IMG/VR virus record: IMGVR_UViG_3300025577_000015
Location: 1 to 49,681 of that record
DNA length: 49,681 nt
Strand: one strand, 5' to 3'
Origin: a virus
Numbering within the stretch: the stretch's first letter is position 1; each line of letters begins with the position of its first letter. Under the pieces are notes generated by a model. It was not told the origin of the DNA, ran no database searches, and worked only from the letters and a program-made list of their open reading frames with translations. The translations under genes and the position numbers were made by a program. This document shows, piece after piece, positions 42,533 to 49,681 of the stretch.

Positions 42533-43479
42533 TTTTTAAAGTAATTCATTTTCATAGGTGATTTCTTTTTAAAGAAACCGTTAGTTTTCATTGGCTGGCC
42601 TGTAGGGTTTTCCGTAATCTCTTTTTTATCAGCTGCATCAACTAATTTACTATCGTCTAAAACATCTCCGGGTGTTTTTTTAACGTCTTTAAGTCTATAA
42701 GATTTACTGTCACTAAACCCTGTTTTGCCTTGGTCAATTTGCGCTTGAGCAGAAGTAACTTCACCGGCAGCTGCACCTTTATTTGCAGTAGCTTGGTCTT
42801 TTTTTGCGGTCAACCTTCTTTTTTTAGCCCCGTCTTCTAACCCTTTAAGTTTTGCGTCTAACCTGCCTTCCTTTATAGTGGCTCTTTTTTGCTTTCTTGC
42901 CGCTTGCTTCATTCTACGTAAGTTGTTTCTACTTTCATAAGCGGTAGACGCTTCGCCTTCTACTTTACGCATCGGGTCTGCTTTTTGCTCAAATACTTTT
43001 GTTTTTTCGTCTTTTCCATCTGCAGGAGGAGTAGCGGCTACGGCTGGCACAGCATCTTTTACTTTTTTGCCGGTTGTTTTATCTCCGTACTTAATATGAT
43101 AGTTATCTATACCACCTAATTTTTTAATCTCATTACTTCTCCAGTCTAGTTGCTCTTGGCTTAATCCCTTTAGGCTTTTGCCTGTATCGTATATAGCGGG
43201 CTTTGCATCTTGCCCTGGCTTACCGTTTGTATCAGCAACAGCGGGAGTTGTTTCTTTAGTTGTTTTTTTAGCAGTTAAGGTTCCATCCTTAGTAACTTCA
43301 TAAACTACTTGTTGTTTAAAAGGCGAAGACTTCATTGCATACCCTTTCATTTTACTTGGCGAAGGCATAGTGCGGGTTTTATTGTTTCCGTCAACGCCAG
43401 CTGGTCCTACATTAAGTAGCGGCTCTTTTGTTTTGAACATGCCGCTTTTAACACGGGATGTAATTGGTCTATTATTCAT
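42529..43479 (-). CDS. Lys-rich disordered protein with three SPxK motifs
   Basis: This 316-residue protein is Lys/Ala/Asp-rich and probably mostly disordered or extended-helical. It opens with RPITSRVKSG, like the 110-residue protein at 12802-13134. SPxK motifs occur at 40-43 (SPSK), 52-55 (SPFK) and 307-310 (SPMK, just before the end). The middle contains an Arg/Lys helix (NNLRRMKQAARKQKRATIKE). No catalytic motif is present. The location near GroEL/ES and upstream of packaging genes suggests a virion or assembly protein. DNA condensation and head targeting are both possible, as inference. Confidence 0.65.
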   Translation of the reverse strand: MNNRPITSRVKSGMFKTKEPLLNVGPAGVDGNNKTRTMPSPSKMKGYAMKSSPFKQQVVYEVTKDGTLTAKKTTKETTPAVADTNGKPGQDAKPAIYDTGKSLKGLSQEQLDWRSNEIKKLGGIDNYHIKYGDKTTGKKVKDAVPAVAATPPADGKDEKTKVFEQKADPMRKVEGEASTAYESRNNLRRMKQAARKQKRATIKEGRLDAKLKGLEDGAKKRRLTAKKDQATANKGAAAGEVTSAQAQIDQGKTGFSDSKSYRLKDVKKTPGDVLDDSKLVDAADKKEITENPTGQPMKTNGFFKKKSPMKMNYFKK

Positions 43480-43491
43480 ATTTATAGTTTT

Positions 43492-43995
43492 TTATTTTCC
43501 TGTTGTTACTTCGGGATTAGAAGAAGTGGTAATTGTATTGTCTTCTTCTTCATTTTTGTTAGGGTCTACAACTGCTGGATCTGGATCTTTGTCTTTATCC
43601 TCTTCGTTTAAGTCTGCTGCTTTAGGTTCTGGATTAGCATTTTTAAATCCTTCGTCAACAGCAGCTCCGATGTCTACAAATTTTTTACTAGCATCTGCCG
43701 CCCCTAATACTAGAGCTTCATTCATTTTTAAAGGAGAACTTGATTTACGTGTTATAGGTAAGCTATTAGCTAGATCGCCACTATAGCCATCTTGAAAATA
43801 AGCTTCACCTCCGTAAAAGTTTTTCTTTATTTTAGCCGGACTAGATATTCTCCCAAATCGTTTTTCAGCCCTAGCTAAATTACCCGGCTGATCTCCGCCA
43901 ACACCTCTTCTTGGGCCAGGTGCTGATTTATCTTGAAAGCTATTTTGGTTTTTATATTTAAACCTATTAGCTGATCCTCTAAAATTTAATCCCAT
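43492..43995 (-). CDS. basic protein with SPxK motifs and KKFVD module
   Basis: This is a 167-residue protein. The N-terminal half is basic (RFKYKNQNSFQDKSAPGPRR). SPAK is at 52-55 and SPLK at 87-90. Residues 98-117 hold the module GAADASKKFVDIGAAVDEGF, shared with the start of the 360-residue virion protein. The C-terminal 45 residues are acidic (DLNEEDKDKDPDPAVVDPNK). The two motifs in one short chain link the SPxK proteins to the internal virion proteins. The family is otherwise unrecognised. It is probably virion-associated. Confidence 0.65.
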   Translation of the reverse strand: MGLNFRGSANRFKYKNQNSFQDKSAPGPRRGVGGDQPGNLARAEKRFGRISSPAKIKKNFYGGEAYFQDGYSGDLANSLPITRKSSSPLKMNEALVLGAADASKKFVDIGAAVDEGFKNANPEPKAADLNEEDKDKDPDPAVVDPNKNEEEDNTITTSSNPEVTTGK

Positions 43996-43997
43996 AA

Positions 43998-44351
43998 TTA
44001 TGATTGTTTATATGCTTCGTTTTCCCACTCAAAATCCGGATGTCCCTCGTTCATTGTGGCTCTGTCGTATTTCCTAGCCGGAGATTTTGTATCTCGCTTC
44101 CAGGTAACAGAATCATCTGAATATTGCAATCTGCCTGTAGCCATTTGATCTAAATGCACTTTTTCGTGATTAACAGCATCTTGCACTTTGCTTTCAGGCA
44201 AGCTTGAGCTAACAAAGATCGTTCCATCTCTATTAGCTTCGGCTTGTACTCCTTCTTCTAAATCGTCTTTTATAATAACAGGTGTGCCAAACTCTGACGT
44301 AGCGTCATGCAAACCAAATATTTCAGAATGGGGTTTTAGCTTAAATGCCAT
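43998..44351 (-). CDS. small HExxH zincin-like protein with SPAR motif
   Basis: This 117-residue protein has H62-E63-K64-V65-H66 in AVNHEKVHLDQM, the zinc-peptidase HExxH motif. Acidic residues that could give a third ligand lie in MNEGHPDFEWENEAYK near the end. SPAR at 90-93 is a variant of the SPxK motif. I recall similar small proteins in phages with a conserved HExVH and a C-terminal NEG/WExEAY block. No other candidate prohead or maturation protease is visible in the window, so a maturation role is possible but unproven. It is tightly packed with its neighbours (2 and 6 bases). Confidence 0.65.
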   Translation of the reverse strand: MAFKLKPHSEIFGLHDATSEFGTPVIIKDDLEEGVQAEANRDGTIFVSSSLPESKVQDAVNHEKVHLDQMATGRLQYSDDSVTWKRDTKSPARKYDRATMNEGHPDFEWENEAYKQS

Positions 44352-44357
44352 AGTTTT

Positions 44358-44798
44358 TTATCTTTCGCTATCTTTTATCATGTTATTGATAGCATGGTTA
44401 AACACTTTATCTGTGTACGTTTTATTTTTATAAAATGTGCTTTTTGCCGACGTAGGTAAATCTTCCTCGCCGAGTAATATTCTGTATATTCTTGTTATAA
44501 GTTGCTTACACTTAAACGATGTGGTATAAGTATTATACTTCATCGTAGTTCTATTCCTTTTGCTAAAAATGGTTATCCACTCATTCTTGCGCAGTCTTTC
44601 CCATCTTGCTTTATCCCAGGAATACGTATATGCACCATTAATAAAATCATTACGTATAAAATGCTTTTTACAATCCAAGTAAATAAGCAATTCCAGATCT
44701 GCATCTTTTAATCCGTAAGTTTTACAAGCCCATTTTCTAACGAGCCTGTAATACTTAAAGATATTCTTATTTCTTAGATCTTGCGCGCTTAGCCTCAT
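44358..44798 (-). CDS. winged-helix-like DNA-binding protein (MarR-type)
   Basis: This 146-residue, very basic protein begins with a helical region (IFKYYRLVRKWACKTYGL), then ADLELLIYLDCKKHFIRNDF, and a wing-like part (RLRKNEWITIFSKRNRTTMK). The layout resembles the MarR-type winged helix-turn-helix proteins common in crAss-like phages. It probably regulates transcription, perhaps of the late block in which it lies. It starts in an ATGA overlap with the GroES stop. The DNA-binding fold is inferred from pattern and charge; the target is unknown. Confidence 0.6.
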   Translation of the reverse strand: MRLSAQDLRNKNIFKYYRLVRKWACKTYGLKDADLELLIYLDCKKHFIRNDFINGAYTYSWDKARWERLRKNEWITIFSKRNRTTMKYNTYTTSFKCKQLITRIYRILLGEEDLPTSAKSTFYKNKTYTDKVFNHAINNMIKDSER

Positions 44799-45052
44799 TC
44801 GACTAGCACTATATCATTTATGGTAATAACGTGATACATCTTGTCATTCCATTCTATTCCATGTCCAGCGTGTTTGTCGTATCTAACAACGCTACCTTCT
44901 TTTATATAATCAACCTTATCACCAGCACTTATAACCTCGGCTTTTAAATACCTAATGTCTGTGTTCTGTGTTTCAGTTAATTCTAGGCCAGCAACCGTTT
45001 TCGGCGCTTCCTTTATCTTATCTATTACGATGTAGTAATTAATTGCCTTCAA
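44795..45052 (-). CDS. groES: GroES-like co-chaperonin, TTG start
   Basis: This is an 85-residue GroES-type barrel: INYYIVIDKIKEAPKTVAGL, a mobile-loop-like segment, LKAEVISAGDKVDYIKEGSV, VRYDKHAGHGIEW, and MYHVITINDIVLVE. The only upstream in-frame start before a stop is TTG at 45052, so the gene begins with a rare start inside the last 14 bases of groEL. It works as the lid of GroEL. Having a phage-encoded lid with a phage chaperonin suggests that host GroES is not used or does not fit. The order here is groEL then groES, the reverse of the bacterial operon. Confidence 0.88.
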   Translation of the reverse strand: MKAINYYIVIDKIKEAPKTVAGLELTETQNTDIRYLKAEVISAGDKVDYIKEGSVVRYDKHAGHGIEWNDKMYHVITINDIVLVE

Positions 45053-46646
45053 GAGATCTTACATTTGAGATTATACAATCAGCTGATATAATTGTGGTAG
45101 CAACACTTATGGCGTTTTTCAACGCAGCCTTGGTTACTAGCACGGGATCTATAATACCGCTTTCTATCATTCTTTTGTAACAACCGCAAGTTACATCTAC
45201 TCCTATGCCTACCCAGTCCTCCTTAGCACCTTTAGCTGCACCTGCTTCGGATTTAGCTTTTGGAAATTCGTAATCAGAATATCCCGCATTACTTAGTATT
45301 ATTTTGTAAGGCTCTTGTATTGCCTCTAATAATATCTTGTAGCCGTCATTTTTTGCTTCTATAAGTTGAGAAGCATTTAATAGTGCAGTTCCGCCTCCGG
45401 GTATAATACCTTCTTGCAAAGCAGCTTTAGTTGCGTGGATTGCATCTTCAACCCTATCTTTCTTTTCTTTCAGCTCAACTGCTGAATCAGCGCCTACGTA
45501 AACAACCCCAACTTTACCCGTTAGCATAGACAAACGTTCTTCAAGCTTCTTCTTGATGTATCCGTTTGTTTCTTTTTCTATTTTATTGTTTACTTCAGTT
45601 ATCCTTTCAGATAAGTCCTCTGTATTTTCTTTTATCTGCAGCGTAGTGTTCTTACTATCGGTAACAGATTTTATCACCTCTCCTAAAACGCCTGGATCGA
45701 TTAAATCTAAATCATCGCCAAGTTCTTCATTCACAACAGTAGCGCCTGTTAATATAGCTAGGTCTTCAATTGTATCTTGCTTGGTTGGTCCAAAGCCAGG
45801 TAAATCAACAATGTTTACTTTAATATTACCCTTAACTTTGTTTGCTAGTAATGTAGCGTATGGTTGTTGATCCATTGGCGCCACAATAAGCAATGCTCTT
45901 TTTGTTTTAACTACATGCTCTAATATACTTTGTATACGGCGCACACTTGGTATGTTTGAACTTACTATTAAAACGTATGGGTTTTCCAGTACAGCTGTAC
46001 CTTTATCTTTGTCTGTTAATAAATGCTGGGATTTAATACCCGCGTTAAATTGAGTTCCTTCCACAAAATCTACATACGTATCATTTGTTTCGGAGTCTTC
46101 CATTAAAACGACGCCATTCTTTCCAACTTTTTCGAAAGCCTCTCCAATTTTATCTCCAAGACTTTTTTCGTTATTACAACTGATATAAGCAACCTGTTTA
46201 AGCATATCGCCTTCAACTGGTATACTGGCATTGTCAAGATAATCCACAATTTCTTTATAACATTCTTGAATGCCGTCTTTAATACTCCTAATCTTTTCTT
46301 CACCTTTGTAATTGTTTAATCTTGTTAATAATGAAGATGCGAGAACGGTAGCTGTGGTAGTACCGTCACCCGCTTCCTTCACTGTATTGTTAGCTGCTTC
46401 CTTTATTAGGGTTGCACCTATATTCTCGACCGGGTCCATTAAGACTACGCTTTCTGCAACGGTTACCCCGTCTTTTGTTATCACCGGCCTGCCCATTGCG
46501 TCCTCATATATTACGCATTTTCCTGAAGCCCCTAATGTTGACTTCACTGCGTCGGATAATTTATAAACGCCTGACAATATTTTATTTCGTGCCTTATCGC
46601 CGAAATTCAAATCCTTTACGATTTGACTTGGTAGATTAAATTCCAT
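45039..46646 (-). CDS. groEL: phage-encoded GroEL chaperonin
   Basis: This is a 535-residue protein. ATPase residues are in place: D59 in ITKDGVTVA, GDGTTTATVLA at 93-103, D401 in RVEDAIHATKAAL, GIIPGGGTALL at 413-423, and GIIDPVLVTKAAL at 497-509. The apical region (about 190-380) is shorter and diverged, and the C-terminus ends SLEGN, without the GGM repeats of bacterial GroEL. It probably folds phage virion proteins, perhaps the capsid protein or the very large tail proteins. The leader has ACAA and AAATA repeats instead of a Shine-Dalgarno sequence. Confidence 0.95.
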   Translation of the reverse strand: MEFNLPSQIVKDLNFGDKARNKILSGVYKLSDAVKSTLGASGKCVIYEDAMGRPVITKDGVTVAESVVLMDPVENIGATLIKEAANNTVKEAGDGTTTATVLASSLLTRLNNYKGEEKIRSIKDGIQECYKEIVDYLDNASIPVEGDMLKQVAYISCNNEKSLGDKIGEAFEKVGKNGVVLMEDSETNDTYVDFVEGTQFNAGIKSQHLLTDKDKGTAVLENPYVLIVSSNIPSVRRIQSILEHVVKTKRALLIVAPMDQQPYATLLANKVKGNIKVNIVDLPGFGPTKQDTIEDLAILTGATVVNEELGDDLDLIDPGVLGEVIKSVTDSKNTTLQIKENTEDLSERITEVNNKIEKETNGYIKKKLEERLSMLTGKVGVVYVGADSAVELKEKKDRVEDAIHATKAALQEGIIPGGGTALLNASQLIEAKNDGYKILLEAIQEPYKIILSNAGYSDYEFPKAKSEAGAAKGAKEDWVGIGVDVTCGCYKRMIESGIIDPVLVTKAALKNAISVATTIISADCIISNVRSLEGN

Positions 46647-46683
46647 TTTATTTTATTTTATTTGATTGTTTGTTTGTTTGTTT
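46647..46683 (-). repeat. short AAATA / CAAA repeats in the groEL leader
   Basis: On the minus strand, three CAAA units followed by several A3-4TA units lead directly into the groEL ATG. It is an unstructured, A-rich leader of the kind used in Bacteroidota initiation. As a microsatellite it may vary in length. Confidence 0.6.
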
Positions 46684-46709
46684 ACTTTTCCGGAACCGGT
46701 TCAGCAGCC

Positions 46710-47066
46710 TTATCTTCGGTCCATCATTGATTGCGTTACATTGTTTACTTGCCAAATAGCGTTCATAATATCCTCGTAATTATGGCTTACAACAGTTAAG
46801 CCGTTGCCAAATCCAGTAAGCGCATTATTCAGCCCTATTAATAATTGCTGTGCTCTCTCGTACCCTTTAATATACAAGTTTAGCGCTATTAAGCCGTTAG
46901 GGTTTTTCTCCGCTCTGTCTCCCACTTGGGTAACAACGTCAGCGTTGTTAAAGTATATTGCTACATAGGGTATATCTTTGCTACCTCCTATTTCCGCATA
47001 CATTATTTCGTCAGCATTTAATAATATATCATTTCTAAATCCTGGTATTCTAATTCTTCCTGCCAT
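46710..47066 (-). CDS. small virion-cluster protein, possible frameshifted end
   Basis: This 118-residue protein begins MAGRIRIPGFRNDILLNADE and contains VAIYFNNADVVTQVGDRAEK and LTVVSHNYEDIMNAIWQVNN. It is probably a compact alpha/beta protein; I do not recognise a family with certainty. At its 3' end, a +1 shift after QSMMD would add TEDKAAEPVPEK before a stop at 46682, placing the end 35 bases from the groEL start. That unused tail looks like real coding sequence. An indel or a frameshift may exist here. The position is between the tail-fibre accessory gene and groEL. Confidence 0.55.
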   Translation of the reverse strand: MAGRIRIPGFRNDILLNADEIMYAEIGGSKDIPYVAIYFNNADVVTQVGDRAEKNPNGLIALNLYIKGYERAQQLLIGLNNALTGFGNGLTVVSHNYEDIMNAIWQVNNVTQSMMDRR

Positions 47067-47127
47067 TTTTTTATTTGTTTTTTTAAACTCTTATTATATA
47101 GTTACGTGTTTTTTTAAAAACCTTGTT

Positions 47128-47481
47128 TTATTCTTCAATATTTGTCGGCGGTACTTCTGCCCCTCTTGGCCAACCCATAAAACTATGTGCTGCTACATCC
47201 CCTGGGAATACTTCGTATGTTCCAAAATCAAGTAGGTCGCTAGACATTACATCATACGCCCACCCTGGGTAATAAACTGGTGGTGTTATCTCGTGACCAT
47301 CAGGACCGTAAGTTCCTGGTGTCTCGACTACCTTACCAATGTTCACCACTGCAGCTGTTCCGTTTGTAAACTGCATGGTTGTTACACCCTCTTCAGTTAC
47401 CTCTTCCCATACCCCTTTGGATATTAGGATGTCTTTACCTTGTTGTTCTGTATCAAATACAGTCTTATAAATTTGCATCAT
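47128..47481 (-). CDS. tail-fibre-adjacent small protein (accessory or chaperone)
   Basis: This 117-residue protein starts MMQIYKTVFDTEQQGKDILI and contains TNGTAAVVNIGKVVETPGTY, VYYPGWAYDVMSSDLLDFGT and EVFPGDVAAHSFMGWPRG. I recall this pattern right after LamG-type tail-fibre genes in marine phages. It could assist fibre folding or be a tip subunit. It starts in an ATGA overlap with the fibre stop; either of the first two Met codons may be used. Function is inferred from position only. Confidence 0.65.
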   Translation of the reverse strand: MMQIYKTVFDTEQQGKDILISKGVWEEVTEEGVTTMQFTNGTAAVVNIGKVVETPGTYGPDGHEITPPVYYPGWAYDVMSSDLLDFGTYEVFPGDVAAHSFMGWPRGAEVPPTNIEE

Positions 47482-49681
47482 GTTGTTAGTTTTATTAGTT
47501 CTGCATCTGATAGTGCTTTTGTGTAAACTTGTACGTCTTTAGTGTTTCCGAAGAAATTATTAGAAATTGCTCCGTTAAAATTTAAAACATTAAAAATATT
47601 TGCTGACGGCATTGTAGCGCTTGTATCAGTTCCTATTAATTGCCCATTTATATATAATTTAACTTCATTTTCTTTATATGATATAGCTATTTTTGTAAAA
47701 TCAGTTATATTTAGAAAACCATATTTATTAATTTCTGCTTGTGTTACTCCCCCTACTACTACCCTTGACTGAATATGATTATTAGTAGCAGAGTAATTTA
47801 CTCTAATCCTATTATTATTTGTGCCATCGCTAATAGAAATCATTCTAAAAGTTCCGTCATTTGCCAAAGCCGCTATCTCTGCATACAATACACCTTCCTC
47901 ACTGTTTATCTCTGGTGTTGCGTTTATACAAGTTTCTTGGTTACGTGTAACTGTAGTTCCCGATGTTGGTATGTACGATGTTGCGTAGGGTTGTTCTTCT
48001 AATTGTGCGCCCCAAAAATACAAAGACTCTCCATCAGGTAAATCTCTTGCTATTTGAACTTGACCAGAACCTGAAGTGTTTGTCGCTGTAAAAGTTAAAG
48101 AAACTTTAGTCCAAGTAGATGTGTTTATTTGAGAAACAACATTCAAACTAAATTCATTTGCCCCATCATAAGCCAATAGCCTAACAAAAGTAGCGTCTAT
48201 ATTTTTACAATACACACTAAAGGTATATGTAGTTCCACTTACTACTGAAAAATTATTTCTAACTTTAGAGTTTCCCGTTGTACTTAAGAATTTAGTAGCA
48301 TTATTTTCTCCAGATGGACTTATGGTAGAATTTAAGATTAAATTTACATTTTGTATTTGATTCCAAACTGTAAAATCCTCTGAATAAGGTACTAAATTAG
48401 TACTCTGCGGTTCTAGTAAAAATGCCTCTGCTCCCGTTGAGTAATCTAATCTAGGAGTGTTAGTTGCAGTTATTACTTCTTTGACAGATACGTTGTCTAT
48501 TGAGCCAATGAAATCAGGGTCAGCTGAACTGCTAGGATATATCCTAAATGTCTTATCTGTTCCTCCAAATTCAAACTCTACCTCATAAGTTCCATTTTGG
48601 GATTCTGGAGTTGCAAGTATATTGGTAAATGTGCCTGACGCGCCTTTATAAACATACACCCTAACATATCCACTCGTAATATTTAATAAATCAAAACTAA
48701 CCCTATATGTTTTTCCTGCTGTAAGCCCATTTACTATTTGACTTATTGGTCTCGTTGAGCCTGGGGAATTACCATTAGCAGTACCACCACTTATGCTCCA
48801 GCCTGGATCTCCAAGATTCCAATCACTATCTGTTGCAAAATCGCCATTAGTAACCAATTCTGGTCCTATCTCATTAGTACTTTTTATTAACCCCTGTGCA
48901 TCTACGTATGTAGCCTCAGAGCCTCTAGCAAATGTGAAATCAGTTGCTATCGTATCAAAGTCTAAAGTAAATGTTGGGTCTGTTGGTGTTGGGTATGTAA
49001 GGTCAGCAAGCTCTTGGTCGCTTAAAGCCTCTTTCCAAACTGCAAGTGCTTTTGTTTTGCCGAAGAAATTATTTGCACTGGAACCTACATCAAAAGCTAA
49101 TTCATTTAATCCAAGTGGAGTAACACCTGTAGTAGCTTGATTTATTTTAGAGCCATTAACCCAAAAAGAAAAATCATTCTCTTTGTATTTAATTGCAATT
49201 TTATTAAAATTTGTTGAACCCACTGATAAATCAAAACTGCTGGAATACCAAGTGCTGCCGCCACTTCTAACTTGACAATTAACTCGCTGGTCATTAGCAC
49301 CAGTAAAAAGCATTACTCTATTGTTTGTACTTCCGCTACTTAAACTTATGCTTATTTGATTATTATTGCTTAATGAATTTTTTGCTATCTCTGCATATAA
49401 AACACCCTCTGTGCTATTTATACTTGCTAAACTACCTCCATTGGTGCATACGTCTTGGTTACGTGTTACTGTTGAGCCATTGCTCGGAATATACGATGTG
49501 GCATAGTCTTGGTCATTTGTAGCATTTGCTCCCCAAAGTATTATCTCTGAAAGGTTTGTTTGGTTTCTAAAATCTACTGCATAGAAATTAGATGCCCCCG
49601 CAGCTATTGCACTATTAACATCAAATCTTTGCCATTGGTCTGTAATAGTAAATAAGTTGTTTGAATTACTACTATAAGACA
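47478..49681 (-). CDS. LamG / carbohydrate-binding tail fibre, 5' part beyond window
   Basis: The frame is open from the right edge (first full codon at 49679) to the stop at 47478, at least 734 residues. The Met at 49313 is internal, not the start. It has repeated modules: a CBM-like sandwich, then a conserved hinge (YATSYIP..G.TVTRNQ.. with a Cys), then a LamG-type jelly roll (LYAEI, then KIAISYKENEVKLYINGQ). The second copy is near the edge (DYATSYIPSNGSTVTRNQD). A further segment (ELVTNGDF and ISGYVRVYVYKG-like) is a CBM_4_9-type domain. Such fibres bind surface glycans and set host range. The sequence is Thr/Asn/Ser-rich. Confidence 0.85.
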   Translation of the reverse strand, partial: SYSSNSNNLFTITDQWQRFDVNSAIAAGASNFYAVDFRNQTNLSEIILWGANATNDQDYATSYIPSNGSTVTRNQDVCTNGGSLASINSTEGVLYAEIAKNSLSNNNQISISLSSGSTNNRVMLFTGANDQRVNCQVRSGGSTWYSSSFDLSVGSTNFNKIAIKYKENDFSFWVNGSKINQATTGVTPLGLNELAFDVGSSANNFFGKTKALAVWKEALSDQELADLTYPTPTDPTFTLDFDTIATDFTFARGSEATYVDAQGLIKSTNEIGPELVTNGDFATDSDWNLGDPGWSISGGTANGNSPGSTRPISQIVNGLTAGKTYRVSFDLLNITSGYVRVYVYKGASGTFTNILATPESQNGTYEVEFEFGGTDKTFRIYPSSSADPDFIGSIDNVSVKEVITATNTPRLDYSTGAEAFLLEPQSTNLVPYSEDFTVWNQIQNVNLILNSTISPSGENNATKFLSTTGNSKVRNNFSVVSGTTYTFSVYCKNIDATFVRLLAYDGANEFSLNVVSQINTSTWTKVSLTFTATNTSGSGQVQIARDLPDGESLYFWGAQLEEQPYATSYIPTSGTTVTRNQETCINATPEINSEEGVLYAEIAALANDGTFRMISISDGTNNNRIRVNYSATNNHIQSRVVVGGVTQAEINKYGFLNITDFTKIAISYKENEVKLYINGQLIGTDTSATMPSANIFNVLNFNGAISNNFFGNTKDVQVYTKALSDAELIKLTT

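Noticed and set aside
49311-49313. ATG at 49313 as the tail-fibre start
   Set aside because: The frame continues upstream without a stop to the right edge and encodes a second copy of the hinge and LamG pattern, so this Met is internal.
1-49681. CRISPR arrays, integrase, transposase, attachment sites
   Set aside because: No regularly spaced repeats, no recombinase-type protein and no inverted terminal repeats were seen. The only tandem repeats are short and within genes or leaders.

Overview
The window is a large piece of a lytic, podovirus-like bacteriophage genome. It is AT-rich, almost entirely coding, and split into two opposing gene blocks. Start codons have A-rich leaders and little or no Shine-Dalgarno complementarity, which points to a Bacteroidota host (probably a marine flavobacterium). 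The terminase, portal, scaffold, capsid, connector and very large tail-hub genes, with a giant multidomain virion protein, resemble crAss-like phages (Crassvirales) or close marine relatives. That placement is inference from protein pattern, not from a database search. There is no gene-free stretch over 300 bases, and I see no tRNA, CRISPR array, insertion sequence or integrase.

Left block (+ strand, 1 to about 11.6 kb), nucleic-acid metabolism. Small phage genes come first, then a sigma-70-family factor, an ERF single-strand annealing protein paired with a RecB-like exonuclease, an SSB-like protein ending DDLPF, and a tiny zinc-finger protein. After these come a T7-type primase-helicase, thymidylate synthase ThyA, a GIY-YIG/MazG-like fusion, a second MazG-like peptide, a PD-(D/E)XK endonuclease and class I ribonucleotide reductase (NrdB, then NrdA). 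Many neighbours are coupled by TAATG or ATGA overlaps. The block ends in a strong intrinsic terminator at 11628-11655.

Right block (- strand, about 49.7 down to 11.7 kb), the virion and lysis genes. In order of transcription: a LamG-type tail fibre (cut by the right edge), two small proteins, GroEL and GroES, a winged-helix-like protein, an HExxH protein, two Lys/Arg-rich proteins, several small conserved genes, a small helical protein (possible TerS), TerL, portal, scaffold, major capsid protein, connector-type proteins, a 1519-residue muzzle/tail-hub protein, a beta-rich appendage protein, internal virion proteins, a 3190-residue polyvalent protein with HExxH and HAD motifs, another basic protein, a holin candidate, an M15 endolysin and two small SPAK-containing proteins.

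The most unusual signal is a short linear motif, S-P-x-K/R. It recurs in at least six small, mostly basic proteins at the two ends of the late block and in the portal C-terminus. A separate 20-residue module (GAxxAxKKFVDxxxxVxxGF) is shared by two otherwise different proteins. Together they suggest a common targeting, assembly or DNA-binding signal among virion proteins. The late operon also contains RNA hairpins that pair fully only on the transcribed strand.
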